A DNA stretch of 64,000 nucleotides from JAKZVK01 sp965248255. GTDB lineage: Bacteria; Acidobacteriota; Terriglobia; Bryobacterales; UBA6623. Positions 1-8,266 of this stretch are shown piece by piece (within the stretch, counting starts at the first letter, position 1; each line of letters starts with the position of its first letter). The notes under the pieces are model-generated. The model searched no databases. It saw only the letters and a list, made by a program, of their open reading frames with translations, and was not told the DNA's origin. The translations under genes were made by a program, and so were the position numbers. The stretch lies in contig CBDFIW010000004.1 in assembly GCA_965248255.1 (NCBI GenBank), positions 124,001 through 188,000 of the forward strand, read 5' to 3'.

Positions 1-1
1 C

Positions 2-469
2 GTGTACGCCGATTCGCCGCCTTGGCTCGATGATCCGTTCTTCGGGAAGGGTACAACCCCCGAGATCATTCAGGCCGCTAAGACGACGCTGAAAGACAGA
101 CAGGCCAAAGACCCCGAAAGGGAGATCAACAAGAAGGGTCTCGCTATCGCGATGCGCAACCTGAAGAAACTGGCTGACGGCGGTGTACGCATCGGCATGG
201 GGAGCGACACGGGTCCGCCCGGGCGCTTCTCGGGCTACTTCGAGCATTGGGAGATGGAGTTGATGGTCGAGGCCGGTCTCACGCCCATGCAAGTGATCCA
301 AGCAGCGACCAAGAATTCCGCCGAGGCGCTGCGCATCTCGAAAGAGTTCGGCACGCTCGAGAAAGGCAAGGCCGCCGACTTGATCGTACTCGACAAGAAC
401 CCCCTCGACGACATCCGCAACACACGGACGATCCACGCGGTGTATCTGGCCGGCCGGAAGTTGGAGTAG
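2..469 (+). CDS. Amidohydrolase family protein, C-terminal part (5' end outside window)
   Basis: The frame is open from the window edge, so the start and the N-terminal half lie upstream. The 155 visible residues match the end of metal-dependent amidohydrolases of the imidazolonepropionase-like type. G-S-D-T-G around residue 69 carries the conserved metal-binding Asp that follows the barrel, then a helix (L-T-P-M-Q-V-I-Q-A-A-T) and the typical closing strand G-K-A-A-D-L-I-V-L-D lead back to the small composite beta domain. The substrate cannot be told from this part; candidates are cyclic amides or dipeptides. The family is certain, the exact reaction is not. Confidence 0.85.
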   Translation: MYADSPPWLDDPFFGKGTTPEIIQAAKTTLKDRQAKDPEREINKKGLAIAMRNLKKLADGGVRIGMGSDTGPPGRFSGYFEHWEMELMVEAGLTPMQVIQAATKNSAEALRISKEFGTLEKGKAADLIVLDKNPLDDIRNTRTIHAVYLAGRKLE

Positions 470-501
470 AGAGCGCCCGATTGAGATCGCGGACTCGCGG
501 G

Positions 502-951
502 TTACGCTTCGTCGAACGGCACGTCGTAGTACTGAAGGGCCCACTCTCTCATGTAACGCACGCGCCGCGGAACGAGGCGGTAGATGATCAGCTCAGGATC
601 GTCCGGCGCCCCGAGGTATTGCCGCAGGAGGGGGTTGCCGTCCCAGATCTTCTGCTTCAACGCCGAGTCGTTGAGCACCGCCGCGCGGCCCGTGATTCGT
701 ACCTGGTTGTGCTCGTCGTCGAGGTAGCAAAGCTCGACGTTCGGGTTCGCTTCGATTTCGAGAGTTTTGTGGTAACGCTTGAGCGACGCCACGTAGACCG
801 TAAACCCGTCGGTTCGAACCGGTGAAACCGGCCTGAGTCGAGGCTGGTCGCCATCCTGCGAGGCCAGCATCGGGAACGGGGCCCGCTTCATGACCTCCTG
901 GGCCAGTTCCGCCAGCCGAGAGGTGTCCACCGGCTTCGGCTGAGGCCTCAT
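502..951 (-). CDS. Pyridoxamine 5'-phosphate oxidase-like (PPOX, split-barrel) protein
   Basis: The 149-residue product has the split-barrel flavin-binding fold pattern of the PPOX/general stress protein 26 group: an N-terminal helix, then M-L-A-S-Q-D-G-D-Q-P-R-L-R-P-V-S, a strand with K-R-Y-H-K-T-L-E-I and the strand V-E-L-C-Y-L-D-D. Such proteins bind FMN, F420 or heme and act in the cytosol as small reductases or binders; the ligand here cannot be named. It lies 14 nt downstream of the tautomerase gene on the same strand, so the two are probably co-transcribed. The start is the ATG at 951; no strong ribosome binding site was seen. Confidence 0.8.
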   Translation of the reverse strand: MRPQPKPVDTSRLAELAQEVMKRAPFPMLASQDGDQPRLRPVSPVRTDGFTVYVASLKRYHKTLEIEANPNVELCYLDDEHNQVRITGRAAVLNDSALKQKIWDGNPLLRQYLGAPDDPELIIYRLVPRRVRYMREWALQYYDVPFDEA

Positions 952-965
952 GGGATTGTGCGCGG

Positions 966-1163
966 TTACCCGGAGACGTCCGGCGGCCCCTTGGCCACTC
1001 CCGCGACGGCGAAATGAGAGGGATGCAACTCGCGCAGAATGACGCGCACCTGTTCCGGCTTCACATCGAGAGCGCGCACGGTAGCGTCGGTTACTTCCTT
1101 GATCAACGCGGCCTTCTTCTCGGCGCCGCGGCCTTCGAGCATCGTGATGTCCAAAATGGGCAT
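966..1163 (-). CDS. 4-oxalocrotonate tautomerase family protein
   Basis: A 65-residue protein beginning M-P-I-L-D-I-T. After removal of Met the Pro becomes the N-terminal catalytic base, the hallmark of the tautomerase superfamily, so the ATG at 1163 is chosen although the frame stays open upstream to 1208. The rest fits a 4-OT subunit: a charged helix (E-K-K-A-A-L-I-K-E-V-T) followed by a strand ending R-V-I-L-R-E. Members isomerise small keto/enol acids as hexamers. The substrate is unknown. It is the likely first gene of a two-gene unit with the PPOX protein. Confidence 0.8.
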   Translation of the reverse strand: MPILDITMLEGRGAEKKAALIKEVTDATVRALDVKPEQVRVILRELHPSHFAVAGVAKGPPDVSG

Positions 1164-1237
1164 GACGGATTCTAGCACGTGACGGCCAAGGGTCCGTCCG
1201 CGGCCCACGACTTGGGCCGCACCGCCACGCCCTAAGG

Positions 1238-1900
1238 CTACAGTGCCAGCTCGCCCTTGACCGTCATCTCAGCGGGCTTGAAGGTGCGTTTGATCGTGGC
1301 GTGGCCGATCTTCATCACAAACTCGACTTCCTTGTGGTCCTCTGTGATCGGGACGCCACGTGAGAAGTGAAAGATCAGGGCGCTCCCACCACCCACTCGC
1401 TTGATCTCGACCCGTGACGCTTCGATCTCGCCGAGGTCCCTCACTTTCAGCTTCGACCCGCGCTTGAGCTTCCCCTCGGTTGTGCCGGTTTGCCTAATAA
1501 CGAAGCTCGGCATGTCGGTAACGGCGAGGATGTAGTTGGGTTCGGTTCGGCTCAACGCGGTCCCGGCATTCCTTCGCCCGCCGCGTCCTTGCGACGACTG
1601 AAAGCGGTGGAACGCTTGCTTGACAGGTGGTGCACTTTGCCATCGCACGGTGAACGTGAGGGTCTTGGGGTTGCGGCTACGTTTGACCCTCACCCCGCGC
1701 CCGGTACGTCCCCCGACGCCGTAGAGGATGGCTCCCTGCGCGATCGTTTTCGTAATCGCCCAAGGGGAGTCCTTAAGCATCTGTTCGACCTCCGCCTCCG
1801 ACCAGTCGGCGTGGTCCTTCGTCTCCCAGAAGGCATCTGCCGCTTTTGCGGGAGCGCCCAAGTTCCAGAGCAGGAATACCCCAACAAGCATGATCGACAT
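1238..1900 (-). CDS. Secreted protein of unknown function
   Basis: The 220-residue product starts with a hydrophobic signal sequence (about residues 1-20, ending A-P-A-K-A) and is therefore probably exported. Just after it is a Trp-rich segment, W-E-T-K-D-H-A-D-W-S-E, and then M-L-K-D-S-P-W-A, a pattern recalled from uncharacterised acidobacterial exported proteins. The rest is basic and rich in Gly and Arg in the middle, with beta-type sequence towards the end. No catalytic motif is visible and no function can be given. It is monocistronic, with the IS630 element 200 bp upstream. Confidence 0.7.
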   Translation of the reverse strand: MSIMLVGVFLLWNLGAPAKAADAFWETKDHADWSEAEVEQMLKDSPWAITKTIAQGAILYGVGGRTGRGVRVKRSRNPKTLTFTVRWQSAPPVKQAFHRFQSSQGRGGRRNAGTALSRTEPNYILAVTDMPSFVIRQTGTTEGKLKRGSKLKVRDLGEIEASRVEIKRVGGGSALIFHFSRGVPITEDHKEVEFVMKIGHATIKRTFKPAEMTVKGELAL

Positions 1901-2092
1901 CGGTTATCGTCCTGATCGTGCCCAGCATATCGGACCGGATGAAGCGATCTCAAGCCGTCCCGGCCCGCCACGGGCAGGACGGGCTGGGGTCGTACATGAC
2001 ATCCCGAACGCGCTAGCTGGCCGCACACCGTTCGGAGTAAAATCTACTAAGCTCCGGGCTGCCGTGCTGGGCGAGTCAGCAGCAGTCTGCTA

Positions 2093-3255
2093 GTGTAGTG
2101 CGTCAAGCAGATTGCACCTTATGCAGGGCGGCACGTCCGCGCTTGACTTTCTCGAGGATGTCGGAGGCGGTCGCGGTCCAGATGAAGGGCGTGGGATGCC
2201 CGTTGTGCTGGGCGATGTAGTCGTCAATGGCGGCGACGAGCTCGTCCACGCTGCGAAACACGCCGCGGCGCAGGCGCTTGACGGTGAGATCGCGAAAGAA
2301 TCGCTCGACCATGTTCAGCCACGACGCCGAGGTCGGGGTGAAATGAATGTGGAAGCGCGGGTGACGATCGAGCCAACGCTTCACAGCGGCATGCTTGTGG
2401 GTGGCATAGTTGTCCACGATGAGATGAAGCTGTTTGTCCTTGGGAGTGCGGCGGTCAATTAAGCGCAGGAAGCGCAGCCATTCCTGGTGGCTGTGTCGGG
2501 GCATGCACTCGGCGATCACGCTGCCGTCAAGGCTGTTGAGCGCCGCAAACAGGGTGGTCGTGCCGTTGCGCTTGTAATCGTGGGTCATCGTTTGGCCGCG
2601 TCCCTTTTTGAGCGGCAGGCCGGGCTGGGTGCGATCGAGGGCTTGGATTTGGGACTTCTCATCGAGCGAGAGAACCAGAGCATGCTCAGGCGGATTGAGA
2701 TAGAGTCCGACGATGTCGTCGAGTTTCTCGGCGAAACGCGGGTCATTGCTGAGCTTGAAGGTCTTGACGCGGTGGGGCTTGAGGCCATGGGCGCGCCAAA
2801 TCCGTCCCACGGTGGAAGCGCTGACGCCGGCCGCGGCGGCCATGGTGCGGCGGCTCCAGTGGGTGGCGTTGGACGGTTTCTCGCGGGTGGTCTTGTGGAT
2901 GATCTGCTGTACTTTCTGCTTCGAGACGGCAGGTTTACGACCGGGCCGTGGGGCGTCTTTTGCAATGCCGGCGATGCTGCTTTCGAGAAAGCGCGTGCGC
3001 CAGCGGGCCACCAACTGCCGCGAGACACCGAGCTGTGCGGCGATCTGCTTATTCTCGAGACCGTCGGCGGCCAGCAGGACAATCCTGGCTCGCAGGGCGA
3101 GACGAACGGCGACTTGGCGGCCGCGCGCGTAGCGGTCCAACTGCTTGCATTGCGCTGTGTTCAAAGTTACTGGTTGTGCTCTTCGCATCCCATGCCTCCT
3201 GTTAATAGAGACGATGGGAAGTCAATATAAGTTCATTATTTATGGTGCACTACAC
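2093..3255 (-). mobile_element. IS630-family insertion sequence (single-ORF type)
   Basis: The element is bounded by the perfect 9-bp inverted repeat GTGTAGTGC (2093-2101 and 3247-3255) and flanked by a TA dinucleotide on both sides (2091-2092 and 3256-3257). That is the TA target duplication expected of the IS630/mariner group. It holds one transposase gene and is 1163 bp long. It is not closely related to the four 1094-bp IS630 copies further on, which have other ends and a split gene. It sits between genes and breaks nothing visible. Confidence 0.93.
2103..3188 (-). CDS. IS630-family transposase
   Basis: A 361-residue DDE transposase, apparently intact. An N-terminal helix-turn-helix (about residues 45-66, with [10 protein letters not shown]) reads the terminal repeats, and a second winged helix follows. 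The catalytic triad is visible as D176 in L-S-L-D-E-K-S-Q, D259 in L-I-V-D-N-Y-A-T-H and E295 in L-N-M-V-E-R-F-F; the spacing of the last two is near the D34-36E typical of the family. It fills almost all of the element, and its stop is 10 bp inside the left inverted repeat. Confidence 0.95.
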   Translation of the reverse strand: MRRAQPVTLNTAQCKQLDRYARGRQVAVRLALRARIVLLAADGLENKQIAAQLGVSRQLVARWRTRFLESSIAGIAKDAPRPGRKPAVSKQKVQQIIHKTTREKPSNATHWSRRTMAAAAGVSASTVGRIWRAHGLKPHRVKTFKLSNDPRFAEKLDDIVGLYLNPPEHALVLSLDEKSQIQALDRTQPGLPLKKGRGQTMTHDYKRNGTTTLFAALNSLDGSVIAECMPRHSHQEWLRFLRLIDRRTPKDKQLHLIVDNYATHKHAAVKRWLDRHPRFHIHFTPTSASWLNMVERFFRDLTVKRLRRGVFRSVDELVAAIDDYIAQHNGHPTPFIWTATASDILEKVKRGRAALHKVQSA

Positions 3256-3404
3256 TAGGTTGAGCGATTTTGCCGCGCCCGGCCCTCAGGAAGGATCATC
3301 TGAGCATCGGACATGGTAGCACAAGACCGGAGACGCACCACCCTCCGTATCACGAATATGACGCTGTTTCCGCAAGTGGCGGATCGTACTTCGGCTGGGG
3401 TCTG

Positions 3405-4874
3405 CTACGCCACTAGCTTTTGGATCACGTTGCCGCCAACATCGGTAAGGCGGAAGTCGCGGCCCTGGAACTTGAAGGTCAGCTTCTCGTGGTCCAAGCC
3501 GAGCAGATGCAGGATCGTGGCCTGCACGTCGTGAACCGGCGTCACGTCCTCCACGGCGTTGAAGCCAAAGTCGTCAGTCGTGCCGATCTTTTGACCGGGC
3601 TTGATGCCGCCGCCGGCGAACCACATGGTGAAAGCGTCGATGTGATGATTGCGGCCAACCGTCTCCCGGACCTGTCCCATCGGAGTACGGCCGAACTCGC
3701 CGCCCCACACGACCAGCGTCTGTTCGAGCAGGCCGCGCTGCTTGAGGTCTTTGATCAGCGCGGCGCAGCCCTGGTCGATTTCTTTTGTGCGGTTATCGAG
3801 CCCTTCGTTGAGATTGTTCTTGCCGCCGCCGTGATGATCCCAATCGGTGTGGTAGAGCTGCACGAAGCGCGCGCCCCGCTCGACCAGCCGCCGCGCCAAC
3901 AAGCAGTTGTTCGCGAACGACTTGGCGCCGGGCTCGGCACCATAGATGTCGAGCGTTTTTTTGCTTTCGCTTGAGAAGTCGATCAGTTCCGGCCCGCTCG
4001 TCTGCATGCGGTAGGCCATTTCATACGACGAGATGCGCGTGGCGATCTCAGCGCTACCCGTCTCGTCGAGGTGCTGCAAGTTGAGGTCGCGGATCGTATC
4101 GAGCGTTTGCTTCTGACGGCTCGTGCTGATGCCCTGCGGATTCGAAAGATTCAGGATCGGATCGCCTCCGCTTTGAAACGGCACGCCCTGTTGAGTGGTC
4201 GGCAGAAACCCACTGCCCCAGAGGAGCGCGCCGCCACGCGGACCGCGGTTCCCTGACTGCAAAACGACGAAGCCCGGCAGCTCTTGCGACTCGCTCCCCA
4301 ACCCGTACGTCACCCATGCGCCCATGCTGGGACGGCCAAAACGAGATGAGCCCGTATTGGCGAAAATCTTCGCCGGGGCGTGATTGAAGTTCTCGCCCTT
4401 GATGGTGGAAACGAAGGACAGCTCGTCGACTACCTGCGCCGTGTAGGGCAGGCATTCGGAGACGTGAAGGCCCGACTGTCCGTGGCGTTTGAAGGCGCGC
4501 TTCGTGCCCAGCAGTTGCATGGGCTCCTTCTCGAAGCTCTCCATGAAGGCGAAACGCTTGCCTTCGAGAAACGACTTCGGGATGGGCTTGCCGCTGTACT
4601 CTTGCAACCTGGGCTTGGACTCAAAGAGTTCGAATTGACTCGGTCCTCCGGCCATGAAGAGGTAAATGACGCTCTTCGCCTTGGCGTGGAAGTGCGGCTC
4701 TTTCGGCGCCAGAGGATTCTTGACCGCCGGAAGCTCGGCCGCGGCGGCGCGTCCCTGCCGAAATAGAGGCGGGTGAAGCAAAGATGTAAGCGCCACCTGT
4801 CCCAGCCCGACGAAACACCTCTGAAAGAAGTGACGGCGGGTGTTGCCGAGTAGCAGCGAGTCGTGTGGGCTCAT
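3405..4874 (-). CDS. DUF1501 family exported protein (Tat signal)
   Basis: 489 residues from the ATG at 4874, chosen because it puts the twin-arginine signal N-T-R-R-H-F-F-Q at residues 11-18, ahead of a hydrophobic stretch. DUF1501 proteins are sulfatase-like alkaline-phosphatase-fold proteins common in Planctomycetes, Verrucomicrobia and Solibacter relatives. Typical segments are present: F-M-A-G-G-P-S-Q-F-E-L-F-E, W-D-H-H-G-G-G, V-V-W-G-G-E-F-G-R-T-P and G-R-N-H-H. The usual partner, a DUF1549/DUF1553 cytochrome-type protein, is not adjacent in this window. The biochemical role is not established. The frame also allows an earlier start at 4943, but this would bury the Tat motif. Confidence 0.88.
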   Translation of the reverse strand: MSPHDSLLLGNTRRHFFQRCFVGLGQVALTSLLHPPLFRQGRAAAAELPAVKNPLAPKEPHFHAKAKSVIYLFMAGGPSQFELFESKPRLQEYSGKPIPKSFLEGKRFAFMESFEKEPMQLLGTKRAFKRHGQSGLHVSECLPYTAQVVDELSFVSTIKGENFNHAPAKIFANTGSSRFGRPSMGAWVTYGLGSESQELPGFVVLQSGNRGPRGGALLWGSGFLPTTQQGVPFQSGGDPILNLSNPQGISTSRQKQTLDTIRDLNLQHLDETGSAEIATRISSYEMAYRMQTSGPELIDFSSESKKTLDIYGAEPGAKSFANNCLLARRLVERGARFVQLYHTDWDHHGGGKNNLNEGLDNRTKEIDQGCAALIKDLKQRGLLEQTLVVWGGEFGRTPMGQVRETVGRNHHIDAFTMWFAGGGIKPGQKIGTTDDFGFNAVEDVTPVHDVQATILHLLGLDHEKLTFKFQGRDFRLTDVGGNVIQKLVA

Positions 4875-4939
4875 GACGGTATCTTCAAGCTGGTGGCCTG
4901 GCTCTTGCCCGGTATGATAGCACCGGAGAATCGATCCAT

Positions 4940-5022
4940 CCACAGATTACGCAGATTTCGCAGATGAAAGACGACCTGTGAGAGGCACCCGAAGAATCTG
5001 TGTGAATCTGCGTAATCTGCGG
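4940..5022. repeat. Inverted copy of a dispersed CAGATTACGCAGATT-type repeat
   Basis: CCACAGATTACGCAGATT at 4940-4957 is matched on the opposite strand by 5005-5022 (one G/A difference), giving a hairpin with 18-bp arms between the RidA and DUF1501 genes. From memory, sequences of this kind recur in intergenic regions of many environmental bacteria. No gene is encoded. It might end transcription of the RidA gene, or it may be a mobile palindromic repeat. Confidence 0.6.
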
Positions 5023-5058
5023 ATCATGAAATCCCAGGGTCTCCCCTGCCCGGACCGC

Positions 5059-5400
5059 TCAGACCGCCGCGATCTCGACGTCATACTGTGGCGCTGCCAG
5101 TTTGGCATTCACGCAGGCTCGGCACGGTGTGTTGCCCGGAGCCACCCAAGCATCCCAGACCGCGTTCATGTCGTTGAAGGTGTCCATGTCCGCGAGCCAG
5201 ATGGTTGCGGACAACAGCTTTGATTTGTCCGTGCCGGCTTCCGCTAGCAGCTTGTCGATCCGATCGAGAACGTTGCGGGTTTGGTCGGCGACCGCTGCCC
5301 CGGGCGCGTCCATCGCCACCTGCCCGGCTAGATATACCGTTTCTCCATGTACCACGGCCTGGCTCATCCGCGGACCGACTTCCAGACGTTTGACTGTCAT
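5059..5400 (-). CDS. RidA (YjgF/YER057c/UK114) family protein
   Basis: 113 residues from the ATG at 5400. This start is chosen over the one at 5433 because AAGGAGT lies 7 nt upstream. RidA proteins are trimeric cytosolic deaminases that hydrolyse reactive enamine/imine intermediates from PLP enzymes. Family features are present: V-Y-L-A-G-Q-V-A-M-D near residue 22-31, the helix D-Q-T-R-N-V-L-D-R-I, and P-C-R-A-C-V with R94 where RidA keeps its substrate-carboxylate-binding Arg. The motif T-R-x-C-V of canonical RidA is varied here to C-R-A-C-V. It may belong to another Rid subgroup. Confidence 0.88.
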   Translation of the reverse strand: MTVKRLEVGPRMSQAVVHGETVYLAGQVAMDAPGAAVADQTRNVLDRIDKLLAEAGTDKSKLLSATIWLADMDTFNDMNAVWDAWVAPGNTPCRACVNAKLAAPQYDVEIAAV

Positions 5401-5839
5401 GTGTTGACTCCTTGGGGAGATGTGAGGTTCCATTTAAGCAGGAATGGGCCAATGGAGACGGGAGTGACCGACCGAACGGCTATCGGCACACCGGGAGTTT
5501 AGAGGCTCTCCGTCTTCTGCCCTCATCTGCCCGTCGAGCAGCGTCGCGAGGGCGCCTTGCCAACCCGCGTTCGGCCTTTGGAGTGGACCCCTGTGGCGAG
5601 GCCAAGAAAGTAGGGACGGGTCGCGGTTGACTGAAAAAGGATAGCGAATCCAGCCCAATGGGGGCATGATCAACTCATCCGGGGAAGCGGAGGCGGGCTC
5701 TGCTGGAGAGCAACCCACCAAGGAATACCCGGCCGCAGACTCATCGCAACGATGAGGGCGGGGTGCTCGCCTACTGAGGCCGCATCCCGCCTTGTGCTGC
5801 GCCATCGGATCGATAGATCTGCTCATGCCTTAAGAAAAC

Positions 5840-6670
5840 TCAGGCGGCGCTAGCCGCCTCTTCCCACAGCCGCTCATACTCTTGCGGCGGCCGATAGCCC
5901 AGCGCCGAATGCAATCGCGTACGATTGTATTCCCACTCAATATAAGCGCCGATCTCGGCCTGCGCCTGGGCCAAACTTTCATACTCGCTGCAGTCGACTT
6001 CCTCGCTTTTCAAAGTCTTGAAAAAGCTTTCCACGTACGCGTTGTCCTGCGGGCAGCCCTTGCGGCTCATCGATATCCTCGCGCCCGCTTGCCGCAGGGT
6101 GGCTACATAAGCTTCCGCGGCGTACTGCGAACCTTGATCGGAATGATGAATCCAGCCCGGCGCCGGACGCCGGCTGCTCAACGCTTGTTGCAGCGCCGCC
6201 AGCGGCAATTCGGTTTTCAGGTTCGGACCCACGGCCCAGCCCACCACGCGCCGCGAATACACGTCCAACACCACCGCCACATAGACGAAGTGGTTTCCCA
6301 ATCGTACGTAGCTGAGATCGGAGCCCCACAGTTTGTTGGGACCCGTGGGTTGGAAATCGCGCGTCAGGTTTTCATAACGCCGCAGCGAGTGCTTCGAATC
6401 GGTCGTTCGCGGAACGGTGCGGCGACGTCGCCGCAAGAGCTTCTCTTCGCGCATCACCCGTTGCACGCGCTTGCGATTGACCAGCAGCTTTTGACGGCGC
6501 AGCTGTTGGGTCGTCCGCCGGGTGCCGTAGGCCGGATGGTCCAAGGCGGCGTGGACAATGGCCTGCCGCAGTTCCCCGACCTGCTCGCTGTCGGGTTTGG
6601 CCTGGCGGTAGAGGCTGGCTCGCGCCAGTCCGCTCAAGCGGCACAAATCGCGCGTGCTCAGCGTGCTCAT
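5840..6670 (-). CDS. IS3-family transposase OrfB (integrase core)
   Basis: 276 residues with the retroviral-type integrase core. The DDE triad is D118 (W-G-S-D-L-S-Y-V), D178 (H-H-S-D-Q-G-S-Q-Y) and E214 (Y-V-E-S-F-F-K-T-L-K-S-E), with the 35-residue D-E spacing of the family. An N-terminal HTH_21-like region, ending near R-Y-E-N-L, precedes it. The ATG at 6668-6670 overlaps the stop of the corrected OrfA frame as ATGA, so OrfB may be made by reinitiation or by frameshifting. OrfB itself looks undamaged. Confidence 0.92.
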   Translation of the reverse strand: MSTLSTRDLCRLSGLARASLYRQAKPDSEQVGELRQAIVHAALDHPAYGTRRTTQQLRRQKLLVNRKRVQRVMREEKLLRRRRRTVPRTTDSKHSLRRYENLTRDFQPTGPNKLWGSDLSYVRLGNHFVYVAVVLDVYSRRVVGWAVGPNLKTELPLAALQQALSSRRPAPGWIHHSDQGSQYAAEAYVATLRQAGARISMSRKGCPQDNAYVESFFKTLKSEEVDCSEYESLAQAQAEIGAYIEWEYNRTRLHSALGYRPPQEYERLWEEAASAA

Positions 6671-7052
6671 GTTGCCTTGCCGCCTTGCGGCCCGTACTTC
6701 CTCAGCGACGCGCCGGTTCCACTGACGATGCTCGGCCGGCGCAGATCCTCGACACGCCGCAAGGCTGCGGACAAAAAATCAATCTCCATGGCCTGGCGGC
6801 CGATTTTGCGTTCCAGCTCCGCGAGGCGGGCCTGGGCTTCGTGGCCGGGCTCGACACGGGCGCTGCCGCCGGGACGCGCCCCGCGCCGGGAAAGGCTCCC
6901 TCGACGCCGTAGCGCTCAACTTGTGCCAGCCAGTCGTAGAGCTTTTCGCGCTTCACCTCCAGCTCGCGCGCGAGAGCCGAGCCGGACTCGCCGGCTTCGA
7001 GCCGCCGGACGGCCGCCAGCTTGAACTCCTTCGTGAATCGTCTTCGAGACAA
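6667..7052 (-). pseudogene. IS3-family OrfA, with a frameshift
   Basis: The N-terminal 54 residues (S-R-R-R-F-T-K-E-F-K-L-A-A-V-R-R-L) are a normal IS3 helix-turn-helix OrfA. Near 6880 the zero frame turns into nonsense. The expected leucine-zipper part (E-R-K-I-G-R-Q-A-M-E-I-D-F-L-S-A-A-L) continues in a frame shifted by one base and ends at a TGA at 6667-6669 overlapping the OrfB start. One base seems to be missing after the codons for F-P-G. Either the element has lost OrfA or this is an error in a GC-rich run; the uncorrected frame would end at 6702. Confidence 0.8.
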
Positions 7053-7116
7053 TCGAACCTCCTTACCGTTCCCTGGTTCATTGTCCCTTCTCTACTGGTC
7101 TCGCTTTTCGGGTCCA

Positions 7117-7754
7117 TTCCAATGCGGCGCCTTGTGCTGGTAGAGCAGGCAGGACGGCTGGTTGCCGGTCTTGCGCAGGAAGTCGAGCGCGAAGTCGGTG
7201 GTGAGGTCGGTGGCGTAGCCGCGTTCCTGCTGCCGGTTGCCGTAGTGGATGAACTCGGGATCGAAGTAGACGCCCTGTCCCGGTAGGACCTTCCAGTCAT
7301 CGAAACCGACGGGGTCCTGGCGGATGTGCCACTTGCCGAACAGCCCGGTGCGATAGCCGGCTTCTTGCAACAAGCGCGGGAAAGTGGGCAGGCCGGGGTC
7401 GATGGCTTCAACCGCGTCGCGCTTCTCGGAGTTGCCACGAATGCCGTGGACGTGCGAGTAGCATCCAGTAAGCACGGTGGCCCGGCCGGACGCGCACAAG
7501 GAGTTGGTACAGAATGCATTTGAGAAACGCACGCCCTCGTTGGCCAGACGGTCCATGTTGGGTGTCTGCAAGATCGGGTGGCCGGCGCAACTCATCTGCG
7601 CCGCCGTCTGATCGTCCGTCATGACGAACAGGATGTTGGGCCGGCGATACTCCGGCCCCGACCGGCACCCGGCGAGGAGCGCTGCCGACGACGCCCCGAC
7701 GCCGCGAAGCACCTGGCGGCGGGTTAGCGATGACGTCTTTCCGACCATCTGCAT
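7117..7754 (-). pseudogene. Sulfatase, N-terminal half only (cut by IS3 element)
   Basis: About 212 residues of an exported type I sulfatase remain. The N-terminus has a Tat signal (T-R-R-Q-V-L-R) followed by a lipobox-like L-A-G-C (C30), so it would have been an exported lipoprotein. D47-D48 in F-V-M-T-D-D-Q are metal ligands. The formylglycine site is C87-A-S-G-R91 followed by T-G, i.e. C-x-S-x-R rather than the usual C-x-P-x-R. The frame stops at the IS3 border just after H-K-A-P-H-W, losing the second half of the enzyme. Not functional as seen. Confidence 0.9.
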
Positions 7755-7802
7755 AGTGTACGCAGTTTGTTGCGGGCTCCTCGTGACGCGCTGGGAAAAG
7801 TC

Positions 7803-7831
7803 TTGACAAGCCGGTATTCTATGTGTACTAC
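7803..7831 (+). promoter_or_regulatory. Promoter of the GntR-ABC operon
   Basis: A perfect -35 box TTGACA (7803-7808), a 17-nt spacer and a weaker -10 region TACTAC (7826-7831; TACTAT at 7829 is an alternative). Transcription would start near 7838, leaving a leader of only about 9 nt before the ATG at 7847 and no room for a ribosome binding site. Confidence 0.6.
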
Positions 7832-7845
7832 TATACCTAGTACAC
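7823..7845. promoter_or_regulatory. Operator palindrome for the YtrA-type GntR repressor
   Basis: GTGTACTA (7823-7830) and TAGTACAC (7838-7845) form a perfect 8-bp inverted repeat around a 7-nt centre. It covers the -10 region and the presumed start of transcription and ends one base before the GntR start codon. The position and a GTGTACTA-type half site are what is expected for autorepression by YtrA-subfamily regulators. Confidence 0.75.
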
Positions 7846-7846
7846 T

Positions 7847-8266
7847 ATGCTTCCGTTCAAGGTTCGTTTCAAGCCCGGAGTCTCCGCGTACCGGCAGGTC
7901 GTCTATGCCGCGAAGAAGAGTCTGGTGAGCGGGGGCTTGCGTCCGGGCAACCGTTTCCCGTCGGTTCGCGCCCTCAGTCAGGCGCTGAAGATCAACCCGA
8001 ACACGGCACACAAGGTCGTTGCGGAGCTGATCAATGAAGGGCTGATCGAGGTGCGTCCAGGGATTGGGACCGTCGTCGCCGAACGAGGGGAAGTCTCGAC
8101 GCGGGACCGTGCCGCATTGATCGAGGACGACTTGGAGCAACTGGTCGTCGAGGCCAAGCGGCTGGCGCTCGAACAAAGTGAGCTGATCGACGCGCTGAAG
8201 AAGCACTGGCAGCGGTTATCTTCGCGGTCGAAACTCGCCCCCAATACGGTCATGGAGGAGATATGA
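7847..8266 (+). CDS. GntR family transcriptional regulator, YtrA subfamily
   Basis: 139 residues: a winged helix-turn-helix (about residues 13-75, with the typical S-V-R-A-L-S-Q-A-L-K-I-N-P-N-T-A) and a short helical C-terminal dimerisation arm. The short length and the adjacent ABC transporter genes place it in the YtrA subfamily, which represses its own ABC operon until an unknown, often cell-envelope or antibiotic, signal is sensed. Its TGA overlaps the ATG of the ATPase gene as ATGA. The start sits directly after the operator, so translation may be almost leaderless; the next downstream residues fit the family, so the start is kept. Confidence 0.92.
   Translation: MLPFKVRFKPGVSAYRQVVYAAKKSLVSGGLRPGNRFPSVRALSQALKINPNTAHKVVAELINEGLIEVRPGIGTVVAERGEVSTRDRAALIEDDLEQLVVEAKRLALEQSELIDALKKHWQRLSSRSKLAPNTVMEEI

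Larger units (their letters stand above)
5584..7116 (-). mobile_element. IS3-family insertion sequence inserted in a sulfatase gene
   Basis: A 1533-bp element with OrfA and OrfB of the IS3 family. Its ends are imperfect inverted repeats: TGGACCC then GCGAG, CCA and AGGGAC blocks, read inward from 5584 and, on the other strand, from 7116. The right end cuts directly into the sulfatase frame. No matching short target duplication is seen (left flank ...TGGAG, right flank TTCCA...), and the sulfatase C-terminal half is not on the left side. Together these suggest a deletion next to the insertion. Confidence 0.85.

Noticed and set aside
781..830. T-loop-like GGTTCGAACC that could mark a tRNA
   Set aside because: It lies in the PPOX coding frame, and no acceptor or anticodon stem fits around it.
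5434..5826. 130-residue minus-strand frame next to the IS3 element
   Set aside because: Low-complexity translation with no family pattern, and it crosses the IS3 left end at 5584.
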